A DNA stretch of 64,000 nt from Miscanthus floridulus (lineage: Eukaryota; Streptophyta; Magnoliopsida; Poales; Poaceae). The notes under the pieces are model-generated. The model searched no databases. It was not told where the DNA came from and saw nothing but the letters and a program-made list of their open reading frames with translations. Shown in pieces: positions 47,395-59,669 of this stretch. The stretch covers positions 140,415,426 through 140,479,425 of the forward strand of contig NC_089585.1 of NCBI RefSeq assembly GCF_019320115.1, given 5' to 3'. A program made the translations under genes and the position numbers. How positions within the stretch are numbered: the first letter of the stretch is position 1; each line of letters begins with the position of its first letter.

Positions 47395-48490
47395 CAACGT
47401 CGTATTCCCCTCGGTATTAGTGAAGCGGTGCTTCCCCTTCCATCAATTGTGGTTGCTTTCACATGTCCCAAGATATCTACCGTCTCGCCTTCGTGGCTAC
47501 AAATACCAGCCAAGGGCTGTGGCCTCAAAAACATCTATATTTGTAGCTGCTCTCATTCTCCTATGTCCTTCCATCTTCATAGACCCTGTAGCAGTTTTCT
47601 CTTCTCCTCCCAAGATCTAACAGCAGCCATGGTAGCTGAGGACAACCATGGTAAGTGTGTGGTGGAAGATCTCTCAGAGGAGGAGATGTCGGTGAGCCAG
47701 TGGCTCCGCCGCATGAGGTAGGACCAAACAACTCTTGTTCCTATCAATAGATCACCTTTTGACGTGTCTGCAGGTTTGTCTTGAACAACAGGCTTCCTCC
47801 TCCTTCTCCTCTCAAGGCTGTCGAGCCCTTCAATGCTACATCCGCCGCCATCTCCACGCCATATTCGTCATCGGACTCCTCCGACTCCTACATCGATGAC
47901 AACGCCTAGTGCTTCCTCTAAGAGCAGAGGGCGGCCAAGGACCATTACTCTGAGGTAACTCAAGAGAACGGTCAGCTTGAGATCCACCTCGAGGCCTCTC
48001 AAGCTGACCTCCTCACCGCCAAGGAAGAAACCAACACCGCCCGAGCGCGGTTGGCCAAGTTCGACGCCATGGTGGCAGGTAAGATGGATTCCAAGAAAAC
48101 CTCTGTTCTTATTTTCTCTACCTTTGTCTTGATAGTTTCTTTATTTCTATGATTGCCAGCCCTGACGGTGCAGTTGGAGAACCTCCAATTGGCGGCGAAC
48201 ACGGCTACGGCGGTCGTCAACGCATGTGGCCCCTTACTCATCAACCGCCTACACAACGTCTCGGGGCACGCCTAGGAGATCGCCCTCCATGGCGTCTGTC
48301 GCTGCACAGCAGTGGCCCTAGCCGTGGCGCAGGTCCAGACCAGCACGAGCTCCGTACCATGGAGCCAGGCTTCTCGATGGCCGATGACCCCGACCTGTAT
48401 GAGGAGTTGATCGAGGACTTCAACGATGCGACTGCGGCCATTGTTGACATTACATCCACCCAGGATGTGATTAATAAAGTTTTTGATTAG
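47395..48490 (+). pseudogene. second antisense ORF block of the retrotransposon, unrecognised coiled-coil protein
   Basis: Starts with a candidate ATG at 47630 (MVAEDNHGKCVVEDLSEEEM), splice-like sites near 47718 and 47774, then a Ser/Asp-rich stretch and a charged helical segment (ENGQLEIHLEASQADLLTAK near 47965). Further pieces (LENLQLAANTATAVVNACGP, 48175-48235) are in another frame. It ends about 250 bp before the convergent end of pol. No family is recognised; it may be the C-terminal half of the PMD gene or a separate gene. Confidence 0.45.
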
Positions 48491-48744
48491 TTTGTACTAA
48501 TAACAAACTATCAATGAATAAGATTTCTGCTTCTCTTTATGAATACGTTTCTGAATCTACTGAAATATAAATCTAATTGTCTTTGTGTGTGTTTTTGCTC
48601 TATAGGCGATACATATCATATCAGCTTTTACCCCTTCGGTTTAATTTTTCTTTTTGAACTAAAGGCGATACCATCCTGGTACTGGCGATTAGAGCAGATG
48701 ACCAAACAAATTGGCTATCAAGTATTAATCCAAACGCTAGGATA

Positions 48745-51700
48745 ATACTTCTTTAGGAATTTTCTATTGATTACTCTATCAAACTCCTCTTTCCTTTCTA
48801 GCATTTTTAAAATATAAACATTGCTAGGCGCACAATGTTTAATCTGATAAGGACCTTCCGAATTAGGCGACCATTTGCCAAACCTGCTGTCTTTAGACCC
48901 AATCGGTAATCTTACTTTCTAGACTAACTCCCTTTCGCAAAACTGTTTGTTCTTAACCTTTTTATTATAATGCCTTACAATCCTTAATTTATTGGCCTCA
49001 ATATTTTCAAGAGTGCGCAGCCGATGATAACTTAAGTCCTCTAAATCATCCATTATAAGGTTTTTATAGACTTCGACTGTCAAATTATTTTGCAATGTAA
49101 CATGTCTTCATCCAGTTTGAATCTCCCAAGGAAGAATTGCATTATGCCCATATACTAACTCATAAGGTGATGATTTAGTCGATCCATGGTAAGCCATCCT
49201 ATATGCTCACAATGCTTCATTAAGTGTCAGGTACCACTTCCTTGGTTACTCTTCAATTTTCTTCTTAATTGACTTAATCAATATTTAATTGGATGTCTCT
49301 GCCTGGCCATTAGCTTGAGCATAATAAGGAAAAGAATTTAGTAATTTAATTCTCATACTGGCAGCAAAATCTCTTAATTTCTCTGATGTGAACATTGTCC
49401 CTTGATCAGTAGTAATGGTTTGAGGAATCCCAAAATGATAAATAATATGCTTCTTGCAAAATCAACCATATTCTTTGATGTTACTATTTTCAAATGAATC
49501 GCCTCAACCCACTTAGTAAAATAATCTATTGTTACTAATATAAATTTGTGCCCTTTACTTGAAGGTGGAAAAATATAGCCAATTAAATCAATTCCCTAGC
49601 CTCGGAACGGCTATGGCTTAATTATTGGGTTCATAGCCGATGCATGTGATTTCTAAATATTACCAAAACACTGATAATCCTGACACCCCTTGTAATATTC
49701 AAAACAATCTTATAATATTATTGGCCAAAAATACCCAGACCTGCGAATAAACCATTTCATTTTATAAGACGATTGATGAGCTCCGCATATTCCTTCATGC
49801 ACTTCTCCCATCAATACCCTTGCTTCTTCTTGACTTAAACATTTAAGCAAAACTCCATCGACTGTTTTATAATACAGCTGATCATCCAATAAAACATACT
49901 TAGTCGATTTATATCTCAATTTTCTGGTAACATTATGTGATGGATTCTTGAGATAATCGGCTATTTTAACTCTCCAATCATTAGCTAAGGTCTCGCTACT
50001 TAAGATTTATTGGAACACTCGATAGCCTTACGCATTCTGAGCTAACCGATTGGCCTCTTGATTCTATGCTCTTGGAATATGCTGAAGAGAAGTAAGAGGA
50101 AACCCCTTAAGCAACTTTCGACATTCATCATGATATCCCTTCATAATATCATCTTTACATTCATACAGGCAAATCAACTGATTAATAACTAACTGTGAAT
50201 CTTTAAATATTTCAATTGACTCGGCCTTTACTTACTGGAGAAGTTGAAGTCCCTTAAGAATAGCTTCATACTCTGCTTGATTATTGGTGGTCATTGGTTT
50301 GGTTTGAAAAGCAAACTCAAAACTTACCCTCCAAGGTGAAATAATTACAATACCAATACCACTACCTTGCTTGCACGATAATCTATCAAAGAATAATGTC
50401 CAAGGCATAGGTTCGATATAGCCGATGCTTGATTTATGATGTTGAGTAATAAAATCGGCCATCACTTGCCCTTTGACCGCTTTAGCCGATTCATAACTCA
50501 AATCAAATTCTGATAATGTAAGAATCCACTTTCCCATTCTCCCATTTAATATTGGCATTGACAACATGTATTTGATCACATCAACTTTAGACACAACTGT
50601 ACACTCAACCAATAATAAATAATGCCGTAATTTAGTGCAGGAGAAATACAAGCATAAGCATAACTTTTTAATATGAGAATATCTTGTTTCTGGATCCAAA
50701 AGTCTTCTACTTAAATAGAAAACAACCCGTTCCTTTCCTTCAAACTCTTGCATCAAGGCCGATCCAATCGTTTGGCTTTCGGTCGACACGTACAACTTAA
50801 AAGGCTTACCTTGCTGAGGAAGAACCAGCACAGGTAAAGATTTCATATACTCTTTTATCTCCTCAAACGCTTTTTGTTGTACGTCACCCTATTTAAATTC
50901 TTGATCATTTTTCAACTTCAACAAAGGATAAAACGGTAGAATCCTTTCTAACATATTTGAAATAAACCTTCTGATAAAATTAATCTTATCAAACAGAGAT
51001 TGTATTTCTATTTTATTAGTTGGAGGTACTGCCTCATCAATTGCTTTCATACTTTTCTGACCAGTCTCAATTCCTCTCTCGTGGACCATAAAACCCAAAA
51101 ATTGACCAGCTGACACTCCAAAGGCACACTTATTAGGATTCATCTTTAAACCATGTTTTCTTGTGCACTCCAAAATCTCTCGTAGATCTGCCAAATGTTC
51201 TTTATACCCTTTGAATTTCACCACCACATTATCAATATAGATTTCAACAATCTTATCGATCAACTTATAAAAAATATAATTTATCACCCTCTGATAAGTT
51301 GCACCAACATTCTTCAATCCAAAAGTCATTACAACCATTTAAATAAGCCAATTGCACCGGGGCACCTAAATGTTGTTTTTGCTGTCTTCTTCAGCCATAA
51401 AAAATGATTATAACCTACATTACCATCCATAAAACTAATTACTTTGTGCCCGGTCGCTGCATCTACCAATATATCGACTATTGGCATCGGATAACCATCC
51501 ATCGGTGTAGCCCTGTTTAAATCTTTGAAATCAATACAGACTCTTAACTTCTTTATTTTCTTATACACAGGAACTACACTCGATATCCACTCTACATATC
51601 GGCAAGGTCGGATAAATTTTGCTTCTAGTAGTCTTTAAGTCTCCTTGATATCATCAAGAATATTTGGATTAAATCTCCTTAGAGCTTGCTTAAATGGTCG

Positions 51701-52700
51701 ATATCCAGGTTTGATTGGCAACCAATGTTCAACAATTGATCGATCTAAGCCAGGTATTTCATAATATTCCCAAGCAAAATAATCTTTAAATTTCTTTAAC
51801 AAATCTATCAATTCTTGTTTATACTCAAGATTCAATTTAGCACTTACATACGTCGGCCTAGGTCTATCTCCAGGACGAATATCTATTTCTTCTAACTCAT
51901 CGGCCAACGTAAAGCCATGTCCTAGTTTACCATATGTACATCTATTGGATTATCCATTAAAACAAACTTTCAGAGCTGACTGCTCGGATTGGCCGTTGGC
52001 CTTTATCATTGATTCTAATGGAGCCTCCTTCCCATCGCTTGCCAGAAAAACACTCAAAATCTTCTAGTTCCCAATACATTGGATCAGCTGTTGCTATACT
52101 CATAGAATCATCAGCATGAACTAGCTCAACATTGTCTCCATGACACTGGATCAAGCATTGATGCATAGTCGATGGCACACAACAATTGGCATGAATCCAA
52201 TCACGACCAAGGAGTAAACTGTATGAACCCTTTCCGTCAATGATAAAGAATATAGTGAGCAAAGTCTTGCTTCCAATTATCAATTCAACATTTATTGCCC
52301 TCCTGGTCTTGGACGCATTACCCCAAAATCCTTAAGCATCATGTTAGTCTCAATCAAATCTTCTGGTTCTTTACCAAGCTTGTGAAAAGTAGTATAAGGC
52401 ATTAGATTAACAGAACCACCTCCATCAACTAACATTTTACTCATCGGCTTCCTATCGATAAAACCTTTCACATATAAAGCCTTCAAATATCGATGCTTAA
52501 TTGGTTTATCAAATATAGCTTGCTGTATCAATGTCAACTGGGCCGCCATCTCTTCATACTCTGATTCATCAAAATTCGAATAAACTTCTTGATCTGTTGG
52601 ACCTTTAAATTCAGATGGTAAAAGCATTTAAATATTAGCCGATGATTGATCCTTATCGGCTGTTTGTTTAGCACGCCATACTTGCGGTTTACTAGATTTC
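48745..52700 (-). pseudogene. retrotransposon pol (PR-RT-RH-aRH-IN), decayed
   Basis: Protease: LVDGGGSVNLMPYTTFHKLG near 52430-52370 and LLLGRDWIHANCCVPS near 52200. RT: RVCIDFKDLNRATPMDGYPM at about 51500, then FGLKNVGATYQRVINYIF and the catalytic box as YIDN (normally YIDD) near 51230. RNase H: LYVSTESQTIGSALMQEF (50800-50750). Second RNase H: PWTLFFDRLSCKQGSGIGIV and TNNQAEYEAILKGLQLL (50410-50240), continuing with FKDSQLVINQL. Integrase: zinc-binding part near 49900-49710, core HKFILVTIDYFTKWVEA near 49500 and YYAQANGQAE near 49320, GPY motif KWSPNSEGPY near 48860. Stops and frameshifts throughout. Confidence 0.85.
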
Positions 52701-53050
52701 TGAGCCTGTTCTAATTCTCTGCTCCTTAGGCGTTGTAGTCTTCTCTTCTGACTTTTTGTTAAACTTCTTGGACACCACTGTCCTTCCTACCAAACATACT
52801 CATCATCATCTTCTTCTTTATAATCAGCCCAGTTCTGATCAACAACTCGCTTTCTAAGTCGATCATGAATGCTTCTATTTTTTAAGCGCCGATCCACATC
52901 ATTATGTTGATATTCAATTCGATCATGGATAGACCGGCTGTTGACTTGAGATTGCCTAAACTTCCAATATTGTTCATTATATTCTGGGTAATTATTCCTA
53001 GTAGGCAATATCAAACCTTCGTTCCAACAATGTCTGAAGAAACGACAATT

Positions 53051-55264
53051 TTAATGTGACTCAGCTTGTTCTCTTTCATATCTCTCTTCTTCTTGTTGAC
53101 GTCGATATTCCTTCTCTTCTAACCAGCACTGATAATCTTTCTCCTTCTGCCGTTGCCATTTATTCAAAAGAATTTGATATGTAACATGTGGTCTCATCGC
53201 ATCATCTCTCGATGTTTCTCCCTGCTCATATCGGCTCTTTTGTTGGTCACGACGCCTTTTAATTTCTCTATATTCAACAGCCGATATTTGCATGTGTGGA
53301 TCAACTGTTCTAGTTTTTCCTGCTCTGGCTGATGTTAAAACTTTAGCTTTTCCTTTGAACAACTTAGCATCAACCATATTCTGATCGTTTAGGAAAGGAT
53401 TATCATCAACTTTCATTTTTCAAGCTGTATCAAATTTAAGCGTCCGTTGTTGAATAGCCCTCTGAATATGCTGCCGAAAAATCCTACAATCATTAGTAGT
53501 ATGAGAAGTATTATTATGGTACTTGTAGAACTTCTTATTCTTCAACTGATCAGGAGATAATATAGCATGATTGATAGACAGTTTAATCTGTCCCTTCTCT
53601 TGCAAGAAGTCAAAAAGTTTATCTACTTTTGTAACATTAAAATCATAAATTTCTTCAACTTCTTTTCCCTAAGAAGTTGGAACCATTACTATCTTTTTAC
53701 CTTAATTCCATTCAGCTGCGGCAATTTCCTCTTCTTCATCATCATCATCGACTAAATATGGATTATAAACTTCAGCGATTGTAGTATTCTTTTGGAATCG
53801 GGTATCTCTGCGCATATTCTGGAATTAGATATTAAGTGCTGCCACCCATTGAGCTAACTGTCCTAAATTGACAAATTCTTGCCCAAACAACTTTTCTCTC
53901 CATATCGGCAACATTCCTAGAACGGCCAACGCAGCTAGCCGATCATTAGTCAAATTTAACGAAAAGCATAAGTTTCTTATTTCTCGAAACCTCTAAAGGA
54001 ACTCAGCACCCGATTCGTTAGCCTTTTGCTTTATAGTTGTCAAATCTATGATCTTTCTTTCCCCTGTCTCAGTGTAGAAATATGTATGAAATTTCTTTTC
54101 AAGATCACTCCAATTGGCAATAGAATTAACCGCTAGTGGTGAAAACCAAGTGAAAGCTGGTCCTGACAGGGACAAAGAAAAGAAACGAACTTGATGTGCT
54201 TCCTCAATATAGGCTTCACCCAACTAAGTAAGATATCGACTGACATGTTCTATTATACTTATACTATCTTGACCAGTGAACTTAGCAAATTCTAGAAGCC
54301 TATAATTCGTAAGAATTGCCACTAAATCATACCACTCTGGATATGGACGTTTGTACGAAAAGGTCTGCCCTTTTGGCTTTAAACCAAACTGATTTTTTAT
54401 CATTTCGGTTACTCTGAGCAACAATTCATCAGTATTTGAATTTAAATTTCTTTACAATTGCTAACCCATCTGCAGACTAAAATTCTGAGTGCCTTGATAT
54501 CCTGAATTTGGAATCATATTGAGAGTATTATAATCTGAACCATAATGATATCCTTGTGAAATATCTTTCTGTCGAGCCCCTTGCTGATTTACTGCTTGAA
54601 ATCTCTGATTGAAAACATTAGGATCTATATCTCTATGAATCCTTTGAACCGACGATACTATTTTTTGAGCCGACGGTGGTATTTAGCCTGATGTACCAAA
54701 ATTAACCATCTGATTTTGAACTTGCCCTGTCGACTATTGCACATGCTGCACTGATATTCTAGGATTATATTGCATTTAATTAGTAATAGCACCCTGAATT
54801 TGCTCAAATGAATTCTGAATTGTCTGGGCATCATCACTCTTAGCTAGTGCTGCTTCTTGATGGCTAGTAGCGGCTTGATTAGTCCCCTAAGTCGACGGAT
54901 GTAGAATATTATAATAAGCTGGTCTAGCCTGATCAATTGGAAATCCATGAAACATCTCCATCATGATATTGTGGAATCTATTCAATAAAGTTATATTATG
55001 GTTCAACAATGCATCATGAACAGATTTGTTGATAGCTTCTATAAAGAAACGCCTATCATTAGTTTCGTCTGTATCTGACTGTCCATGCATCAAAACTCTC
55101 GGCAGTGGATATTTCTAAATAACTTTATTGTCACGTGTTTTGGTGTATGACAACAAATACTTTTTCTAAAACTCCTCTATAGCCTTATAAATGACATCTT
55201 TATTCTCAGCAGGCAAGTCTTCATAAAGTACCATAAGAATGTCCTTGTTGTTGTGAACCGCCAT
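53051..55264 (-). pseudogene. retrotransposon gag, decayed
   Basis: Starts at ATG 55264 (MAVHNNKDILMVLYEDLPAE) and is soon broken by TAG codons. The retrotransposon gag core is at 54224-53993 (FFSLSLSGPAFTWFSPLAVN, WSDLEKKFHTYFYTETGERK). A CxYH...H..C metal-binding variant, FYKYHNNTSHTTNDCRIF, is at about 53525. The tail (53050-53420) is charged and Gln/Glu-rich. It formed the capsid of the element; not functional now. Confidence 0.8.
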
Positions 55265-55273
55265 GATGATTGT

Positions 55274-55292
55274 GGTCCCACCGGGCGTGCCA
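55274..55292 (-). promoter_or_regulatory. candidate primer-binding site
   Basis: In element sense, five bases after the 5' LTR, TGGCACGCCCGGTGGGACC begins with TGG, the complement of a tRNA CCA end. The tRNA type was not determined. Confidence 0.65.
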
Positions 55293-55297
55293 AAAAG

Positions 55298-57042
55298 TGT
55301 TGACATAAAAATATGGCGATGTGATCAACACACAGCAAGCCAGAAGATCTGAGTGGAACGAAACCAGAGATCTTCTTGGCTTCAACACAGAACCAGCCGA
55401 TTCTGAAAACCCAACGATGTGCCAGTCAATTTGACCTGTAATTGACAAGAAGAGAAAATCTTATCAGTAATTTAAGATAGAATATATCGGTGTTGCACCA
55501 AATAGTTTCAAATGTATGGCTAGATAGCCGATTCAATGAGACTATCGACTAAATAATCGATATCCGACGTATCCATGAAATAAATATCTTTAAATCAAGG
55601 ATTATCAGCTAATATTAAACGAAAATGACACGAATCAAAATAATCGATACTCATGGAACATCAGAAAGCATCATCGGCTAAATGGAACATGATTGATATA
55701 AAACGTCGAGCTGATAAGTCTAATGAAAAGAGTATAACATGCGAACAAATCGACTGTCTAGTATAAATGAATCCATAAACAATTTTGAGTCTAAGCTATT
55801 ATCATCAACAGTAAGGTTCGATCGGATCGATGCAGCTATAATAATTATAACAAACTAAAGCCAAAGAATCTATAAAACCATCTATATGTTGACAGATTCA
55901 GAAAAACATGTTATATGGGTGAGAGTACAGACAAATTGGCTAAGATAGCCGATGCACTCATAGCAAACAAATAAAGTACATATCTTGATCATGAACAAGA
56001 CCACTAATCGATAATTTTTAAGCTAAAGTCTTACCAGTGAGGTTCTACCGGATCGATGTAGCTATGATAGTGTCGTTAGATTAGATCTCATTAACTAGTG
56101 AGTTTATTCAAGATTGAAACATGTCTTTGGAGGCATACTATATTTGACTAGAATATAGATAAAGCAGCCGATCTAGCGGAATTAAGCCATCAATTATAAG
56201 ATTTAAAGCATGACCAGATCAAAGGACGACCAATTAAGATGATATGATGCCGATCTATCTCTATCTCAATCGGGTGATTTTGTTATAATTAACAAAACAT
56301 TAATTATAGCGAAATCGAGAAGTGATGAATCAACCAAAAACAGTAAGAAAAATCTTACTAATCTTAGCAGATTTGATAACTGGTGATATTATATTAAACA
56401 ACAAGTTATTTAACACAAGATTGATAACTTTGATCTATATTATGATTCATAAGAGATCAATCATCTGATGCAGCCTTACAAACTATGATACAGATCGATA
56501 ACTAACTTATATTATGGCTCAAAAGATCAATCAACTGATGCAGCTTTACAAGCACAACACAAGTCGTGACGGTACTCACAAGTAAGCTGGAGGTTGATCA
56601 GTCGATGCAGCCATGTTTGCTGAAGAACTCGCCGAGATCTACAGTACTCCTACTCCTAATGCGATGGCGAAAGCCGAAAAGATTATATTGATTGAGTGTT
56701 CGTCCTTCTTTACAATAGTCATAGTCTAATATTTATACTCAGAAACTAAACATGAATCCTACTCAAATACGACTCATTATAATTCTTGGAATAAAAGAAA
56801 ACTTACTAACTTAATAATAACTTGGACTCCAATTTTCCTTATTCGTAGAGTCCGACACATCTCCCTGGCGCCACTCAAGTATAGCCCATTGACATCGTCT
56901 GCTGATGTCATCCATAAAATAGCCTATTCTGATATTACATCTAAATCAGCTGATACCGATTCTCATCTAATCAATTCCTTGATGACGCAATCCTAGAAGC
57001 TTCGAGTTCTCGCGTTCTTCTTTCTAAATTTTGGTGTAAACA
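55298..57042 (-). repeat. 5' LTR of the Tat retrotransposon
   Basis: 1745 bp. Homologous along its full length to 41875-43621. In element sense it starts TGTTTACACC and ends TGTCAACA. Confidence 0.9.
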
Positions 57043-57370
57043 CAATGTTCACGCATGAGTCTCGTAGGTCCTTCTAAGCTACTAAGGTACATCTGTTCAT
57101 GCAAGTAACAAAGAACTTTTTTTCAATCGGCCATGCATTCTTACTAAACACCCACTTTTCTGAAATACGATTTCCCACCAAGCCTATATCCCCTTTTCAC
57201 AATATACGAAGCAAGCCCTATGGGTAACCAAACACAACTTTAGTTTTTTTTAGTAAAGCACAACTTTAGGTTGCAGTTGCAACCTATGTTGCCCAGATAC
57301 GAATACGAGTATCAAATATGATATGTATCGGATACGAGGATACACCGTTCTCGAAAAATTATGGCTAGTA

Positions 57371-57607
57371 CTCCATCCGTTCCTAAATAACTATCGCTTT
57401 TAGTTTTCGTGCCGTAAGTTTAACTGAATTTGTAGGAAATACGTGTAACATATGTATCTCCAAATAAGTTTATTATGAAATTATATTTAATGATCTATCT
57501 AATGATATTAATTTTGTACCATAAATATTAATGTTTTATATATATATATATGCAGTCAAAGTTGTTTCGCGAAAAGTGAAAATGTCATTTATTTAGGGAC
57601 GGAGGGA
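57371..57607. mobile_element. Stowaway MITE
   Basis: Starts CTCCATCCGTTCCTAAATAA and ends TTATTTAGGGACGGAGGGA, a clean inverted repeat of about 20 bp. Preceded by TA. Contains a short (TA)n run near 57537-57551. Confidence 0.78.
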
Positions 57608-58640
57608 TTATGTTTTAATATATTATTTTTAGTAACTAAGTAACAAACCAATAGCAAGTTTAGTGAGTTATATATTTATTAAGGGGGTTCTATTTAAGTT
57701 ACAGAACTCGTATACAAAAGATAGGGAACAAAGTATGTACGCAAAGATAGGAAAAAAAGATCGAGAGATGCGCATCATGTAACAACAAGCATGCTTGAAA
57801 AAAAGATCAAGAGATGCGCATACCGGCGCCTGATTGACTGATGTGATGTCGTCCACGGGCTCCATGCCTTCACGATCACGCGCCCGCCGTGGAGCCCAGA
57901 GCATTCAACGATGTCCGGCCATGCCGCCGTGGGCTCCAAGTGCGTCCGATACGCGTATGAGAGGCAATACGTTCTCGATCAGGTACACATGTGATACGTA
58001 TCCACGACGTATCAAACGCATATCCGCATCTGATACGTATAAGATACGCGGTGCGCTACTCTCTAGAAATCCGTGCATCATTGGTTTTTTTTTTCTTTTT
58101 TTCCTCTCGAAAACGCAAAAAAATTACGTATCATTATAATTAAGATAAAAAGTTTATCCATACAAACTACACACTCTGACGAGCGCCATAGAAGCCTAGG
58201 AGGTCTACGGGTTAGAGCCATAGGCTAGACCTATTCCAATTTCGATATTATATAAATAGTATATAATCGAGCTGCGGTCTGCGTGCTCCTATTCCGTCAT
58301 CCAGAAAGAGTGCACGGGGATATGAGTAGCAACTTGGTTCGACGTTGAGCTCCCTGTCAAGATGATATCGTATGGTCACTTGGTCGCCCGCACATCATAG
58401 GCTGCAACTGCATTCACAAAAACTCTTCTCGTAACTCTTTATGAATGAAACTTGAAGGCAGGGGTACTGCACCCTTTATTTTTTTTTGGATCACTCGAGT
58501 GAGTGAGCCAAATCGGCTCGCCTACGCAAGCTAGTGAGGAGGGACAAGCCATCCAAACATCTAAAAAATGGCATGTACGTAGGTTTATAAGCAACTTCTT
58601 GCATTTATTTTTGCCGATAGGTAAATTGGTTACTTGTCTT
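57608..58640. other. intergenic with GATACG-rich patches
   Basis: Repeated GATACG/TACG words occur before (57300-57350) and after (57940-58060) the Stowaway copy, suggesting one older repeat that it split. No gene is supported. Confidence 0.4.
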
Positions 58641-59143
58641 TTGGAGCATGTTTAGTTTGAAACCCAGTGATGCCAAAATTTGGCTATGCCTAGCAATTTT
58701 GGCCACCATTTGGTTTGAAGTCAAAATATGACCTTGCCAAAACAAAATTTGGCTAGCCAAAGCTTGCTAGTGCAAGTCTTGGGCTTGGCCTCTTACCAAT
58801 GCATCGTTGACATGGCATATTGAGATCGGAAGCATGGGTTGTTTTTCTTCTTTAGTAATCAATTTACAATCGATTTACAAATGACTATTTCTCGTAAACC
58901 ATCAATCTAATTTGTAAATCGATTAAATCATCTTGATCTTGATAATTAAATCTACAATTCAATATCCATGTTTTGATGCTACCAAAATTAATCACATTTA
59001 TGGCTCACATGTCATTTTCATAAATAAGTGGAGTTTGGTATCATTGGCTTGATAGCAATCCAAGCCAAGATTTGGTCATGCCCTGACATTGGTTGCAACC
59101 AAATTTTGGGTCCGCTCGTTTGATGCCAGGAACCAAACAGTTT
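58641..59143. mobile_element. MITE-like inverted-repeat element (~500 bp)
   Basis: Left part CATGTTTAGTTTGAAACCC and right part GATGCCAGGAACCAAACAG are inverted with mismatches. Interior inverted words (AAATTTGGCTA / CCAAATTTTGG) support a folded element. Non-coding. Confidence 0.5.
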
Positions 59144-59149
59144 AGCTCT

Positions 59150-59290
59150 TTTTTTCGAGATCATGCAAAAGGTTTGCGTCTTTGTATTAATATAGCTGCC
59201 TTAACGACGCTCTAGGGGTCACAAGAGTTGCACATGGACGATCAGACCCACCCTAGTGTACTGAAATCTACATTATTACATTGGACACTG
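59150..59290 (-). mobile_element. 3' tail of a truncated LINE, minus strand
   Basis: Read on the minus strand, the sequence ends TTAATACAAAGACGCAAACC, TTTTGCATGATCTCGAAAAAA, an A-tail typical of grass LINE 3' ends. It is 5'-truncated; no ORF remains. Confidence 0.5.
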
Positions 59291-59669
59291 ATCAACCCAA
59301 ATTACGGTGCCGGCTAGGAGGCCTATGTCTGAACTAGCTCGTTTTAGAAATCAAGAACGAAGATGAATAGAGAGAAGAACAATCTGGACGCATGGGTGAA
59401 AGTCGAGTCGTTTTTAATTCAATTGCTGAGCGAGAGAACAATGGCGTTGTAATGGCCTCCATTATCCTGTTTTATTTTTATTATGCCCTGCACAACAAAA
59501 AACACTCAACTCTGACCAACTATGTAAAACACATTCCGAAATTTACGATGTGAAATAAGAAACATTTGATTCATGATGAAAAAAATTATTTCCTTAGTAT
59601 GCCCATTTTATGTCATAAACTATTTGTATTTTTTTTATAAACTTGGTTACATTAGATTAATTTAGAATA

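Larger units (their letters stand above)
41875..57042 (-). mobile_element. Ty3/gypsy Tat-lineage LTR retrotransposon with antisense PMD cargo
   Basis: 15.2 kb, minus orientation. LTRs at 55298-57042 (5' in element sense) and 41875-43621 (3') both run TGTTGACA...GTAAACA on the plus strand. Flanking 5-mers CAAGG and CAATG form a target duplication with one mismatch. Internal order from 5': PBS, gag, protease, RT, RNase H, a second (archaeal-type) RNase H, integrase. The second RNase H places it in the Tat lineage. Beyond integrase lies an antisense block (43.9-48.5 kb, plus strand) with a plant mobile domain gene. All frames contain stops or frameshifts, and by eye the LTRs differ at roughly one in ten positions near their left end, so the copy is old and inactive. 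Confidence 0.9.
41703..57243. mobile_element. Tourist-like MITE interrupted by the retrotransposon
   Basis: Left end TTAGGGTGCGTTTGGTTCG (41702-41720) and right end GGTAACCAAACACAACTTTA (about 57223-57242) look like the two inverted ends of a MITE, with TTA/TTTA outside. The 15.2-kb retrotransposon lies between them. The remaining MITE arms total about 370 bp. Confidence 0.4.

Noticed and set aside
48539..48745. Plus-strand ORF near the end of the antisense block
   Set aside because: Opposite strand encodes the integrase C-terminal tail (YYPSVWINT end), so this is a shadow.
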